Source: Actinomycetes bacterium
Lineage (GTDB): Bacteria; Actinomycetota; Acidimicrobiia; Acidimicrobiales; SZUA-35
DNA length: 25,155 nucleotides
Assembly: GCA_024227975.1 (NCBI GenBank)
Contig: JAAETV010000473.1
Coordinates: 1-25,155 of the forward strand
Direction: 5' to 3'
A model generated the notes under the pieces. That model worked only from the letters and a program-made list of their open reading frames with translations. It made no database searches and had not been told where the DNA came from. Below, piece by piece: positions 16,218 through 23,753 of this stretch; positions within the stretch are counted from its first letter, which is position 1; each line of letters begins with the position of its first letter. The position numbers and the translations under genes are program-made.

Positions 16218-16905
16218 AGCGATATCCCTCCAAAACCTCGACGTTGGTCAGGAACGGTTCGATCGGGGTGACCGCTGAAGTGGCCCACGCTGGGCTCGGG
16301 CCCTGGTCGGAGACCGCGGACCAGACCTTCCAGTCTTCGTCTTCCCACACCACCTCGACGGTTGCCGTCTCCCAGGTTGCGATCGGCTCGTTCATACCAG
16401 CGGCGGCCACGATGGTCAGGGTCCAGATCTCCACCGTGGCCCGATCCTGGGAGTAGCGGGCTACCTGATGGCCGACAGGGACGGTACGCAGGAACAATGT
16501 CGAACTGACCGGCCCGTTGGCGGCGATGGTGCCATGCAGGGCATCCCACGCCGTAGCCATCTCGGCGGCCAGGAAGTCCTTCGATCCCTCGGCGGCCAGG
16601 ATCTCATAAGCCCGGACGGCATTGCCTCGATCGGTGCTGCCCGCTTGTTCCAGAGTGAGGATCAGGTTGGTGGCGGCGGCAACGGCACCTTCTTCGGAGC
16701 GGGTGAACCCGACCCCTACCCCGTCCACCTTGTCGTGGGGGCCGGCGTCGGCTGCCCCAACCCTGATGTCGCCGACATCGGGTCCGATTGGCAGAGCTGC
16801 GCTCGGTGTCGAACTGGAAAGGCCTCCCCCCAGAACACCGCCAAGCGCTATCCCGACGGCCAGAGTGGCCACGATGAGACCGATCCTCCAGAGTCGAGAG
16901 CTCAC
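16204..16905 (-). CDS. VirB8/TcpC-like bitopic protein
   Basis: This 233-residue protein has a single membrane helix at about 7-27 followed by an extracytoplasmic domain. GVGVGFTRSEEGAVAAATN (about 62-80) is a recurrent motif of actinobacterial conjugation-type hypothetical proteins. The following alpha+beta region with EDWKVWSAV matches an NTF2-like fold, as in VirB8/TcpC scaffolds. It begins with GTG 16905, one base after the pilin-like gene's stop, and has no ribosome site of its own, so it is probably translated by coupling. Its likely role is an inner-membrane scaffold of the secretion machine. Family assignment is by motif and position, not by alignment. Confidence 0.72.
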   Translation of the reverse strand: MSSRLWRIGLIVATLAVGIALGGVLGGGLSSSTPSAALPIGPDVGDIRVGAADAGPHDKVDGVGVGFTRSEEGAVAAATNLILTLEQAGSTDRGNAVRAYEILAAEGSKDFLAAEMATAWDALHGTIAANGPVSSTLFLRTVPVGHQVARYSQDRATVEIWTLTIVAAAGMNEPIATWETATVEVVWEDEDWKVWSAVSDQGPSPAWATSAVTPIEPFLTNVEVLEGYRYVSG

Positions 16906-16906
16906 G

Positions 16907-17185
16907 TCAGTTGCCGGCTTCGGCGCTTTGGCCGAGGGCGTATGCCCAATCGACCAGCACCGGGGCCGCCCCTATCAGGGCTACCGCAATCAGGGAGAAC
17001 AGGACCCCCCGCTTGCCCCGTGTTGCCTGCTGGGCGTTGTCAGATCCTGCTCCGAGTGCCCACAACAGGGCCGAGACGACGACGGCGATGATGCCGACGA
17101 CGACGCCCCACGATTGAAGGGCCTGGCCCAGATCGTCCAGGATATTGGTGCCAGGCAGGGTTGTCTGTCCAAGAACAGTCACCAT
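16907..17185 (-). CDS. Small two-TM pilin-like protein (VirB2/TrbC-type)
   Basis: This 92-residue protein has two hydrophobic segments (about 27-45 and 64-85) separated by a short polar loop AGSDNAQQATRGKRG. That is the size and topology of VirB2/TrbC pilins and of small actinobacterial membrane proteins that open conjugation operons. No obvious signal-peptide cleavage site is seen. It has the best ribosome site in the operon: AGGAGG seven bases before ATG 17185. It is the first gene, as for VirB2 in many systems, and strong translation fits a structural subunit. Assignment is tentative because such proteins carry little sequence signal. Confidence 0.7.
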   Translation of the reverse strand: MVTVLGQTTLPGTNILDDLGQALQSWGVVVGIIAVVVSALLWALGAGSDNAQQATRGKRGVLFSLIAVALIGAAPVLVDWAYALGQSAEAGN

Positions 17186-17220
17186 GAGCTTGCCTCCTAT
17201 CCAGCCACTTTCGCACTGGC

Positions 17221-17250
17221 ACCGTAGTCAGCGCAAATATTGAAAAGCAA
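17221..17250 (-). promoter_or_regulatory. Candidate promoter of the secretion operon
   Basis: Read on the minus strand, TTGCTT (17250-17245) and TACGGT (17226-17221) are separated by 18 bases. A start near 17214 would leave a leader of about 28 bases containing the AGGAGG site. The -35 overlaps the ATG at 17250 of the divergent gene. Confidence 0.35.
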
Positions 17251-17948
17251 TGAAAGTTGCGTTATTCATTGTAATCATGACTGGAACTTGTCACAGGGTG
17301 ACGGGGGTGGCACTCATGGTGGCCATCTCTCTGGCCACCATGGGCTGTACGAACGGAGCCAATGCCAGCGATGGCCCGGCCGCGTCCATGGACCGGCTCT
17401 CCAAACTCGATACCCAGGAATCGGCTTCCCCCGCTCCCGACGATACGGCTCCAGCCGACAACGGACCAGGATCAGCGCTCGCAGCCCAGCTGAAAGCATC
17501 GGAATCGGGCCGAACCGAAGGCGAGTCGTCGACCCGGGAGGGGACAGACTCTGAGGTGATCGTCCCGCCAAGTCTCGACCCGGAGCTGGAGTCGAAGCTC
17601 GCCCTGTTCGGCCAGGCCTACCTGGCCTATGACTACCGAGTCACCGGTGATTCCCGCCTGGCCCCCATCAAGCTCCTGGTTACCCAGGATCTCTATGACG
17701 GCCTCGTCGCCCCCCTGCCGGCCGCTCTGGTCGAGACACTGATAGCCCAGCGCCGGATCGCTACGGCCGAGTTCCTGGCCGTCGAAGGGATCGAATCGAG
17801 TCCCAGCGGAGGCGGGATCTATCAGCTCTCATTCATGGTCACTGAGACGTCGACCGCTCCCCTTTCTGATGAGGCTTCGATCGAGGAACGAACCCAGCTG
17901 CTGACCGTTGTCTTGGGTCCCGACGAGCTGATCGAGGACGTTCGATGA
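17250..17948 (+). CDS. Putative lipoprotein with extracytoplasmic NTF2/VirB8-like domain
   Basis: The protein has 232 residues from ATG 17250, or 223 from ATG 17277. The N-terminal hydrophobic stretch ends in ATMGC, a weak lipobox, so lipid attachment at that Cys is possible. A low-complexity Ser/Asp/Glu/Pro linker follows to about residue 110. A compact domain (about 112-232) begins LESKLALFGQAYLAYDYRV and ends in a beta-rich region. The helix-then-sheet order recalls NTF2-like domains of TcpC/VirB8 proteins, but I do not recognise the family firmly. It is divergent from the secretion operon, 64 bases apart, and 40 bases ahead of the cell-wall hydrolase gene. The DNA around its start is unusually AT-rich. 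Confidence 0.65.
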   Translation: MKVALFIVIMTGTCHRVTGVALMVAISLATMGCTNGANASDGPAASMDRLSKLDTQESASPAPDDTAPADNGPGSALAAQLKASESGRTEGESSTREGTDSEVIVPPSLDPELESKLALFGQAYLAYDYRVTGDSRLAPIKLLVTQDLYDGLVAPLPAALVETLIAQRRIATAEFLAVEGIESSPSGGGIYQLSFMVTETSTAPLSDEASIEERTQLLTVVLGPDELIEDVR

Positions 17949-17988
17949 CGTTTCCTGCCTACCCAGTGACCGGACCGGTCTCGGGGCC

Positions 17989-19092
17989 ATGATCCGCCTC
18001 GCCTTCGGCTTCGTGGCCATCATCGTAGTCGGGCCTCTGATCGGGCTGGGCATGGTCATGCTGTCGCTGGGGGCCGTCGTCGAGGCTCAGTCGAATCCGC
18101 TGAATCCTGAGCCGAGCGAATTCGCCATCGAAGACATCCCGCCTCTGCTGCTCGATCACTATCGGCTGGCGAGCCTGAGTTGCCCCGGATTGCCATGGAC
18201 CGTGGTGGCCGGCATCGGCAAGGTCGAGAGCAACCATGGTCGGTTCGGGGGTGCAACGATGGCTGAAAATGGTGATATTGCCCCTCCGATCCTGGGTCCG
18301 GTCCTCGACGGCACCGTGGCTGGCACCAGACCCATCCTCCTACCGGCCGGTGGCTCTCCGTGGCACACCAATTCCCGCTTTGATCGGGCCCTGGGGCCCA
18401 TGCAGTTCCTGACCGAGACCTTCCAGCGCTTCGCTGTCGACGGTAATGGTGACGGGGTTCGATCACCTCACAACGCCATTGACGCCATCTACAGTGCAGT
18501 CGGCTACCTCTGTGGCCCCGACGGAGAGGCACCAGACCTCCAAGACGCGATCTTCAAATACAACCGGTCGGAGGTCTACGTCAGCCAGGTACTCGAGTTT
18601 GCCTCCCGCTATGGGGTGGCTCCCATCTTCGCCGGCGCCAACCCCCAAGACCTGATCGACCATCCGAACGTGTCGATGGGGCCAGCCCAACGAGCCGATC
18701 TCTCGACCGGGGCTATCGACCCCCAACTGGTCGCCCTGCTCCTCTCCCTGGCCCAGGACCATCAGTTCTACATCTCCTCGCTCAAGACTGGTCACTCTCT
18801 CTGCATCGCTCGCACCGGTACCTATCCCAACTGCCGCATCTCCCGCCATGCCTCGGGACGGGGAGCCGATCTCGCCACCTTCGACGGAGCCCCGGTCAAC
18901 AACGCCAACCGGGCCGCTCGCAGCCAGGTCCTGGTATGGCACGCCATGGACCGGGAACAGAACTTCCTACGGCCCTGGACCATCGGCCATCCGTGGGGTG
19001 ATCTCGCAGGTGACGCTCCCGGAAGCTTCAACGATGGCGACCACGAGGATCACCTCCACCTGGCGGTAACCGGGACGGTTGCCGGCGCATGA
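17989..19092 (+). CDS. Two-domain peptidoglycan hydrolase: lytic transglycosylase plus M15/HxH-type peptidase-like
   Basis: This 367-residue protein has an N-terminal membrane helix (about 5-30). A MltB/SLT-like lytic transglycosylase domain (about 50-210) carries the probable catalytic Glu80 in GKVESNHG, then RALGPMQFL, DGNGDG and YNRSEVYV. The second domain (about 245-362) has SRHASGRGADL (285-295) and DHEDHLHL (351-358). These are the zinc-ligand patterns of M15-type and related HxH peptidases that cut peptide crosslinks. Together they would open both glycan and peptide bonds, as VirB1-like enzymes do for secretion machines. The start is ATG 17989 with only a weak GGGG upstream. A hairpin terminator follows. 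Confidence 0.83.
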   Translation: MIRLAFGFVAIIVVGPLIGLGMVMLSLGAVVEAQSNPLNPEPSEFAIEDIPPLLLDHYRLASLSCPGLPWTVVAGIGKVESNHGRFGGATMAENGDIAPPILGPVLDGTVAGTRPILLPAGGSPWHTNSRFDRALGPMQFLTETFQRFAVDGNGDGVRSPHNAIDAIYSAVGYLCGPDGEAPDLQDAIFKYNRSEVYVSQVLEFASRYGVAPIFAGANPQDLIDHPNVSMGPAQRADLSTGAIDPQLVALLLSLAQDHQFYISSLKTGHSLCIARTGTYPNCRISRHASGRGADLATFDGAPVNNANRAARSQVLVWHAMDREQNFLRPWTIGHPWGDLAGDAPGSFNDGDHEDHLHLAVTGTVAGA

Positions 19093-19127
19093 TCGAAACA
19101 GATCGTCCACCCCAGCCAAAGGTGGGC

Positions 19128-19168
19128 CGGAGGTAGGTCCCGTACCGCGGGACCTACCTCCGCCTTTT
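19128..19168 (+). terminator. Rho-independent terminator after the hydrolase gene
   Basis: The arms 19128-19142 and 19148-19162 are perfect 15-base complements around a 5-base loop (TACCG), followed by TTTT at 19165-19168. The stem is G+C-rich, and the T-run suits the plus strand. Minus-strand readthrough from the acyl-CoA ligase gene would meet the same stem, but without a T-run. Confidence 0.88.
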
Positions 19169-19193
19169 CACTAGACCCCTCAGTGGCCCGTCG

Positions 19194-20813
19194 CTACTGG
19201 CCCAGTACCAGTTGGCGTAGTCGGAACTTCTGGATCTTTCCGCTCGGGGTCATGGGGAACTCCTCAACCACATGGAGCTCCTCAGGCCAGAACTGGCGGG
19301 TCACGTCCTGGCTGGCCAGGAACTCGGTGAGAAGGGTCAAGGTCGGGGCCTCACCGTTGGCGATGATCACGGCACAACCGATCTCGCCCAGCCTCTCATG
19401 GGGCTTGGCGATGACGGCAACCCCTTGCACCGATGGGTGGCGGAGCAGGACGTCCTCGACCTCCTTGACCGGGACGTTCTCGCCGCCGCGGATGACCAGG
19501 TCCTTGGTCCGCCCACTGATGGAGATGAAGCCATCGGCGTCCATGACGGCGCGATCGCCGGTATCGAACCAGCCGTCAGGCCAACACGCTTCACTCATCT
19601 CGCGACCTTGGATGTAGCCGACGAAGGCCTGGGAGCCCCGGAACTGTAGATCGCCTTCGGTCCCGGCCTCGACCTGGCTGCCATCGTCGTCGACGACCCG
19701 GACCTCGTTCCCGTCGACCGCGATCCCGTCGGTGGCCAGCTTGTCGAACACATCGTCACGGCGGCCCGTTGTCGACAGACCGGCCTCAGTCATACCCCAA
19801 CCTGGCATGACGGTACAGGGCAGCCGGTCTCTGGCCTGTTCCAACACTGGCCGCGGAATGGTGGCACCGGCGCACACGAAGGCCTTGAAGCTGGACAGGT
19901 CATGTTGGTCAAGGTCGTCCAGAGCCAGTAGGTCAGCCAGGAATGGGGTCGCCCCCATCGAAGCCTCGATACCGTGTGCCGCGATCAGGGTGGCGAATTC
20001 CGAAGGGTCCCATACCTCCTGGTAGACGATCCTGCCCCCCGCTGAGATCGGAGCCCGGATGCCATAGAGGTAGCCCGTCTGGTGGGCCAGCGTCGATGCC
20101 ATGTGGAACACCGAGCAGTCGGGGGCGATCCGCTCCAAGAACAGGTCAGCGGCCACATTGATGGTGTTTTGGGTGTGCATGACCCCCTTGGGTTGACCTG
20201 TGGTGCCTGAGGTGAACATGACCTCACAGACATCGTCTGGTGAGGGGGTCGCCAGCCCGACAGCCTGGTCGGTCAGGGCTGAGCGTGCCCCCAGTGCCAG
20301 CACCTCGTGCCAGCCGAGGGTGTCAGGAGGGAGATCGCCATCGGTGCCGGCGTCGCCCCCGACGACGATGATGTTGTCAACCCAGGGGCAGGACTGGCTG
20401 AGCTCGACATGCATGGCGGCCAGCTGGAAGTTTCTGAACTCGTCAACGGTGATGACGGTTGTCGGTTTTCCAAGTTCAGACATGACCGAAACCTCGTTGG
20501 CCCGGAAGATCGGCGCCACCGGGTTGACCACAGCTCCGATTCGTTCCAGAGCCAAGACAGCCAGGGGGAACTCCCTCCGATTCGTCAGCTGGAGTTGGAC
20601 GACCTGACCGGGTCTCACCCCGAGCTCCAGCAGCCCTTTGGCCAGCCGATCGACGATGTCCACTGCTTGACCCCAGGTCACCGTGCCGTATCGGTCGATG
20701 ATCAAGGGCTCGCCAGCCCGGGTTGCCGCCTTGGTCAAGAAGCGGGTACCGAGATGCTCGTTGGTCCACACTCCCGATGCCGTCAGCTCATCGATGCGCT
20801 GTCTGGTCAACAT
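19194..20813 (-). CDS. AMP-binding acyl-CoA ligase
   Basis: This 539-residue adenylate-forming enzyme of the ANL superfamily activates a carboxylic acid with ATP and joins it to CoA. Visible motifs are the phosphate loop FTSGTTGQPKG (200-210), PGWGMTEAG (A5), GWFDTGDRA (A7), ISGRTKDLVIRGGEN (A8) and the catalytic lysine in PSGKIQK near the end. N-terminal RIDELTASGVW recalls cyclohexanecarboxylate-CoA ligase and medium-chain relatives, but the acid is not determined. ATG 20813 is chosen; a TTG start at 20864 or a GTG at 20828 would lengthen it, and no ribosome site helps. It lies 90 bases after the prepilin peptidase gene, perhaps separately expressed, and has no clear link to the secretion genes. 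Confidence 0.88.
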   Translation of the reverse strand: MLTRQRIDELTASGVWTNEHLGTRFLTKAATRAGEPLIIDRYGTVTWGQAVDIVDRLAKGLLELGVRPGQVVQLQLTNRREFPLAVLALERIGAVVNPVAPIFRANEVSVMSELGKPTTVITVDEFRNFQLAAMHVELSQSCPWVDNIIVVGGDAGTDGDLPPDTLGWHEVLALGARSALTDQAVGLATPSPDDVCEVMFTSGTTGQPKGVMHTQNTINVAADLFLERIAPDCSVFHMASTLAHQTGYLYGIRAPISAGGRIVYQEVWDPSEFATLIAAHGIEASMGATPFLADLLALDDLDQHDLSSFKAFVCAGATIPRPVLEQARDRLPCTVMPGWGMTEAGLSTTGRRDDVFDKLATDGIAVDGNEVRVVDDDGSQVEAGTEGDLQFRGSQAFVGYIQGREMSEACWPDGWFDTGDRAVMDADGFISISGRTKDLVIRGGENVPVKEVEDVLLRHPSVQGVAVIAKPHERLGEIGCAVIIANGEAPTLTLLTEFLASQDVTRQFWPEELHVVEEFPMTPSGKIQKFRLRQLVLGQ

Positions 20814-20902
20814 TGTTTCGAAGAACACACCGCTGATCTTCGTCGAAGCTGGCCTTTTCGACAAGCTTGGCTGCGCCCAGGGTGCTCAGGGGCTCCGAGG
20901 GG

Positions 20903-21373
20903 TCATGACAGGGCAACGACCATGGCCCACCCCAGCCCGGCCAGGAGGCCAATGCTGAGAAAGGGGACGAAGGGGACTCGCTGGCGGCCTGAGACCAATG
21001 CGAAGGTGAGGCCCGAAACCAGGGCGATAGCGAACCCGATGAAGGCGAAGCTGAGCCCGAAATAGCCCAGGGTCCAGCCGAAGGGCACACCCAGGCGGAC
21101 GTCGGCGGTACCGATGAGGGCCCCTCCTCGTCCCCGCTGGAGGGTGTAGGGCACGAGCTGGATGGTGGTGACGAGAATGGCCCCGGCTGCCGAGCTAGCC
21201 AGGTTCGCCCAGTTGGAGCTGGCGATGGCGAGGGCGCCGAAGCCACCGACAGCAATGATGGTGACGCCAACCGCGTGGCTGACCACGACCCGCGAGGTTC
21301 GCCAGTCGAGGTGCCCGATTGCGACGAAGGCGATGCCGACTACGCCGGCCAGTAGCCAGGCCAATACCGTCAC
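20903..21373 (-). CDS. Small A24-type prepilin peptidase (TadV/CpaA-like)
   Basis: This 156-residue membrane protein has about five to six hydrophobic segments. Two catalytic-type aspartates appear: one in GHLDWRTSRV (DxxTxxI-like, about residue 23) and one in IGTADVRLG (about residue 91), which corresponds to the GxGD motif. Here the second glycine is Ala and the usual Lys is Arg. It lacks the N-terminal methyltransferase domain of PilD, as in Tad/Flp peptidases. It would cleave leader peptides of pilins such as the TadE-like proteins encoded upstream in the same operon. It starts with GTG 21373, 13 bases after the HTH gene, with no strong ribosome site. Confidence 0.8.
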   Translation of the reverse strand: MTVLAWLLAGVVGIAFVAIGHLDWRTSRVVVSHAVGVTIIAVGGFGALAIASSNWANLASSAAGAILVTTIQLVPYTLQRGRGGALIGTADVRLGVPFGWTLGYFGLSFAFIGFAIALVSGLTFALVSGRQRVPFVPFLSIGLLAGLGWAMVVALS

Positions 21374-21386
21374 GATGTCCAGGGTG

Positions 21387-21713
21387 TCACTCGGTGCTTC
21401 TCATTCGCCCCGCCGGAGCACCGTCACCATGGTGGGCGCCGTTGTCGTCGTTGTCGCTGTCACGGTTGGCACTGCGGGGGCTCTTGGTGTCCTCGACCAG
21501 ATGGTTGAGATCGCCTGGCTGGAGGGCGGCCCCTACGAGGAAGGCGTCCAGATCGGCCCGCTTGATGCGGTAGACCCGTCCTATTCGGTAGGCGGCGAGC
21601 TTGCCGTCGTTGATGAAGCGGTAGATGGTCCTGGTCGTCACCTCCAGCTCAGAGGCCGCCTTCTGCACGGACAGCCACAGCGATGATCCATCCTGTTCCC
21701 TCTTGGTGCTCAC
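21387..21713 (-). CDS. Excisionase-type (HTH_17) DNA-binding protein
   Basis: This 108-residue protein has an N-terminal helix-turn-helix of the MerR-like/excisionase class: WLSVQKAASELEVTTRTIYR (about 13-32), then NDGKLAAYRIGRVYRI and KRADLDAFL. This is the fold of BldC-like and phage Xis proteins, but there is no integrase here, so a regulatory role is more likely. The C-terminal 45 residues are acidic and Asn/Asp/His-rich, probably disordered. GTG 21713 overlaps the preceding gene's TGA as GTGA and has AGGAGG six bases upstream, so this start is secure. A longer frame would overlap the upstream gene. Its place inside a pilus operon suggests it controls that operon or its partner. Confidence 0.87.
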   Translation of the reverse strand: MSTKREQDGSSLWLSVQKAASELEVTTRTIYRFINDGKLAAYRIGRVYRIKRADLDAFLVGAALQPGDLNHLVEDTKSPRSANRDSDNDDNGAHHGDGAPAGRMRSTE

Positions 21714-22732
21714 TGGCTTCCTCCTCCGCTCGATTCCAGTGCTCCTTTGAGATCGAATGACCACCCGTCGGCTGAGGCAACGAACGGCACGGTAGCCACC
21801 AGCTGACCAGTGACCTCGAGCGAGGCGATGACCTGGCTGTCGTTGATCTGGGTCCACGTTGTCAGCTCACCGGTGAGAAAGGCCTGACGTTGGTTGTCGT
21901 CGAGCATGGCAATCAGGGCCTGGCCTGAGTCAGCGGCCGAAGCTTGGCGGGCTCGGGACACCAGGAGGTCGAAGAGCTGGCGATCAGAGATGATGGGTTG
22001 GTCGACGGGATTGTCGGCCGCCCCCGACGCCACCTGATCGCCCAGGATCTGGCTGTCGGTGCTGACCGATCGGGCCACCCCAGCTCCATCGCCCAAGGCC
22101 AGGGAGGCTGTGTAGCCCTCCCACACCTGCGTGATGACGCCCACGGTCTCGACCGTGGGGGGTAGGGCCACGGTTCCCGGTGATCGACGGTCAATGACCG
22201 TCCAGACCAGCTCGGACCCCTCGAGGTAGACGAAGTCGAAGGGGTAGGTCTGGGCGGTTCCATCGGTCGTCACCACCAGATCGAATGACACCGTCGTCAT
22301 CTCCCCCCCAACGGTCTCCGAGAGGTTCAGGGCGCTGAAGTCGACCTCACTGTCTGGGCCGGAGATTGGCGATTGGCGGAACATGGCGAACTGGGGACCG
22401 GCCGGGTCGAAGCTGCGGCTGACGGCGGACAGGTCACCGTCGCTGGTGAACTGCTCCCAGTCCTGAATGGCTTCGAGCGAGTTCTCGATAGCCGGGCTGG
22501 CTTCGGCCGACACGATGGGGCTGGTACTGCTCGTCGGAACGATCAGAGGATCCTCGGACCCCCTGAAGCGGCCGAGGAGGAAGGCGCCGACAGTCAGCAC
22601 TGTCAGACCAGCGAGAACGACGATGGCAGCGGCTTTCAACCACGGAGGGATGGAGTCCCCATTGAGGACGCGAACCGAAGACCCCAGGTCGTCGTCGTCG
22701 GGGACATCGATCTGAATATCCAGATCTGACAT
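21710..22732 (-). CDS. Bitopic membrane protein with large extracytoplasmic part, unknown
   Basis: This 340-residue protein has an acidic cytoplasmic N-terminus with four consecutive Asp residues (about 12-15), one membrane helix (about 32-54) and a large outer region. The outer part seems to hold two alpha+beta units (about 80-190 and 195-330). Each begins with a helical segment such as SLEAIQDWEQFTSDGD or ITQVWEGYTASLALGDG and ends in strands. This resembles NTF2-like repeats of TcpC-type proteins, but I cannot assign a family. ATG 22732 has an AGAGG-like site upstream. It lies 97 bases after the PKD-like gene and is coupled to the HTH gene downstream. Confidence 0.7.
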   Translation of the reverse strand: MSDLDIQIDVPDDDDLGSSVRVLNGDSIPPWLKAAAIVVLAGLTVLTVGAFLLGRFRGSEDPLIVPTSSTSPIVSAEASPAIENSLEAIQDWEQFTSDGDLSAVSRSFDPAGPQFAMFRQSPISGPDSEVDFSALNLSETVGGEMTTVSFDLVVTTDGTAQTYPFDFVYLEGSELVWTVIDRRSPGTVALPPTVETVGVITQVWEGYTASLALGDGAGVARSVSTDSQILGDQVASGAADNPVDQPIISDRQLFDLLVSRARQASAADSGQALIAMLDDNQRQAFLTGELTTWTQINDSQVIASLEVTGQLVATVPFVASADGWSFDLKGALESSGGGSQ

Positions 22733-22829
22733 ATTCGTACTGCCTCTCGAAGAGTCGTTTTGGAAACGCTCGCCCGAACCCCAGCCAAAGATCCGGCAAA
22801 GAGTCAGCCTTGGGTTGTGGTCAGCCCGT

Positions 22830-23753
22830 CTACGGCAGTCCTCTCACTAGTGGTGTACGTACTTCTATCACGTCGTAGGCCCGAGCAGTAGCGAGAACGG
22901 CCTGTCCCAGGTCAAGGGGTATCCCTCCGGCCGGCAATCCGGGGCCCGTGATCGTTGCGCTGCCTTCCCACACGACCTCGTGGACGATGATCACTTCGGC
23001 CGGGACGGCGTAGGTGTGGACGGCGGCCGGGTCGTCGGCCGATCCGGGGAACGGCCTGCTGTAGAAGCTCTCCCCTTCTCGCGATTCACCTCCGACATCC
23101 CAGCGGAACTCGATGGCCTCGATCTCGGCTGCCACCCCGTAGCCGTTGAGGGTGATAACGACGCTGTCGGTATCGACGCCTTCGTACCACAGGTAGGTTT
23201 CGAGCCCCGTCAGACCCCGGATGTACGGGTCGACGTTCACCGCAGGCTCAAATGTCAAGGCCTCGCCCCAGATCTCCTGTGCCGTGGGTAGGGGGGGCGG
23301 GTATGGAGGATCGGGAAGGCCGGCAGCCACGCAGGCTATGAAGCCGGTATTGGTCTTGATGCCGAAGGGGAGGTTCAGCTCGCCGATCCGCAACAGTCCT
23401 GGTTCCTCGAACTCTCCTGAATCGGCGGCGAGGGGGAAGTCGCCGATGGCAGCGGCCAGATTTGATACGGGTGTCCAACCGGTCGAGTTGGCGGCATCAC
23501 AGGGCAGCCTGATGCGCAGCCACATGAAATAGGGAGCGGGAGGGGCGGTGACGTGAGGCCCCGTCGACTCTCCTGGTCCCGGTGGAGGGGGAGCTCCGGG
23601 GGCGATGATCGAGCAGTCGGTACCGCCTCGGTCGATGATCGAACAGCCTCCGGTCTGGGCCGTGGCCGGGCTTGGCCCGGCCACGAGGGTGGCCAGCAGC
23701 ATCACTACTGCTGTCAAGGTGAGGAGTTGGACTCGAGTACTACGGCGGTTCAT
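22830..23753 (-). CDS. Secreted protein with PKD-like domain
   Basis: This 307-residue protein has a clear Sec signal peptide: basic MNRRSTRVQ, a hydrophobic core and a cleavage site after ATA (about residue 32). A proline-rich stretch follows (about 50-75). The C-terminal half (about 175-295) begins RGLTGLETYLWYEG and continues as a beta-rich domain with EFRWDVGGES, AVHTYAVPAEVII and VWEGSATITGPGL. The FRWD-x-G and HTY pattern is that of PKD/Ig-like beta-sandwiches in secreted actinobacterial proteins. A surface or pilus-associated binding role is likely, but not proven. ATG 23753 overlaps the lipoprotein gene's stop as ATGA. Confidence 0.75.
   Translation of the reverse strand: MNRRSTRVQLLTLTAVVMLLATLVAGPSPATAQTGGCSIIDRGGTDCSIIAPGAPPPPGPGESTGPHVTAPPAPYFMWLRIRLPCDAANSTGWTPVSNLAAAIGDFPLAADSGEFEEPGLLRIGELNLPFGIKTNTGFIACVAAGLPDPPYPPPLPTAQEIWGEALTFEPAVNVDPYIRGLTGLETYLWYEGVDTDSVVITLNGYGVAAEIEAIEFRWDVGGESREGESFYSRPFPGSADDPAAVHTYAVPAEVIIVHEVVWEGSATITGPGLPAGGIPLDLGQAVLATARAYDVIEVRTPLVRGLP

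Noticed and set aside
9677..17185. Integrative conjugative element or plasmid
   Set aside because: No relaxase, integrase, replication gene, tRNA or direct-repeat boundary is visible in the window. It remains possible only if these lie outside.
21387..21713. Phage excisionase
   Set aside because: There is no integrase or phage gene nearby, and the gene is embedded and coupled within a pilus operon.
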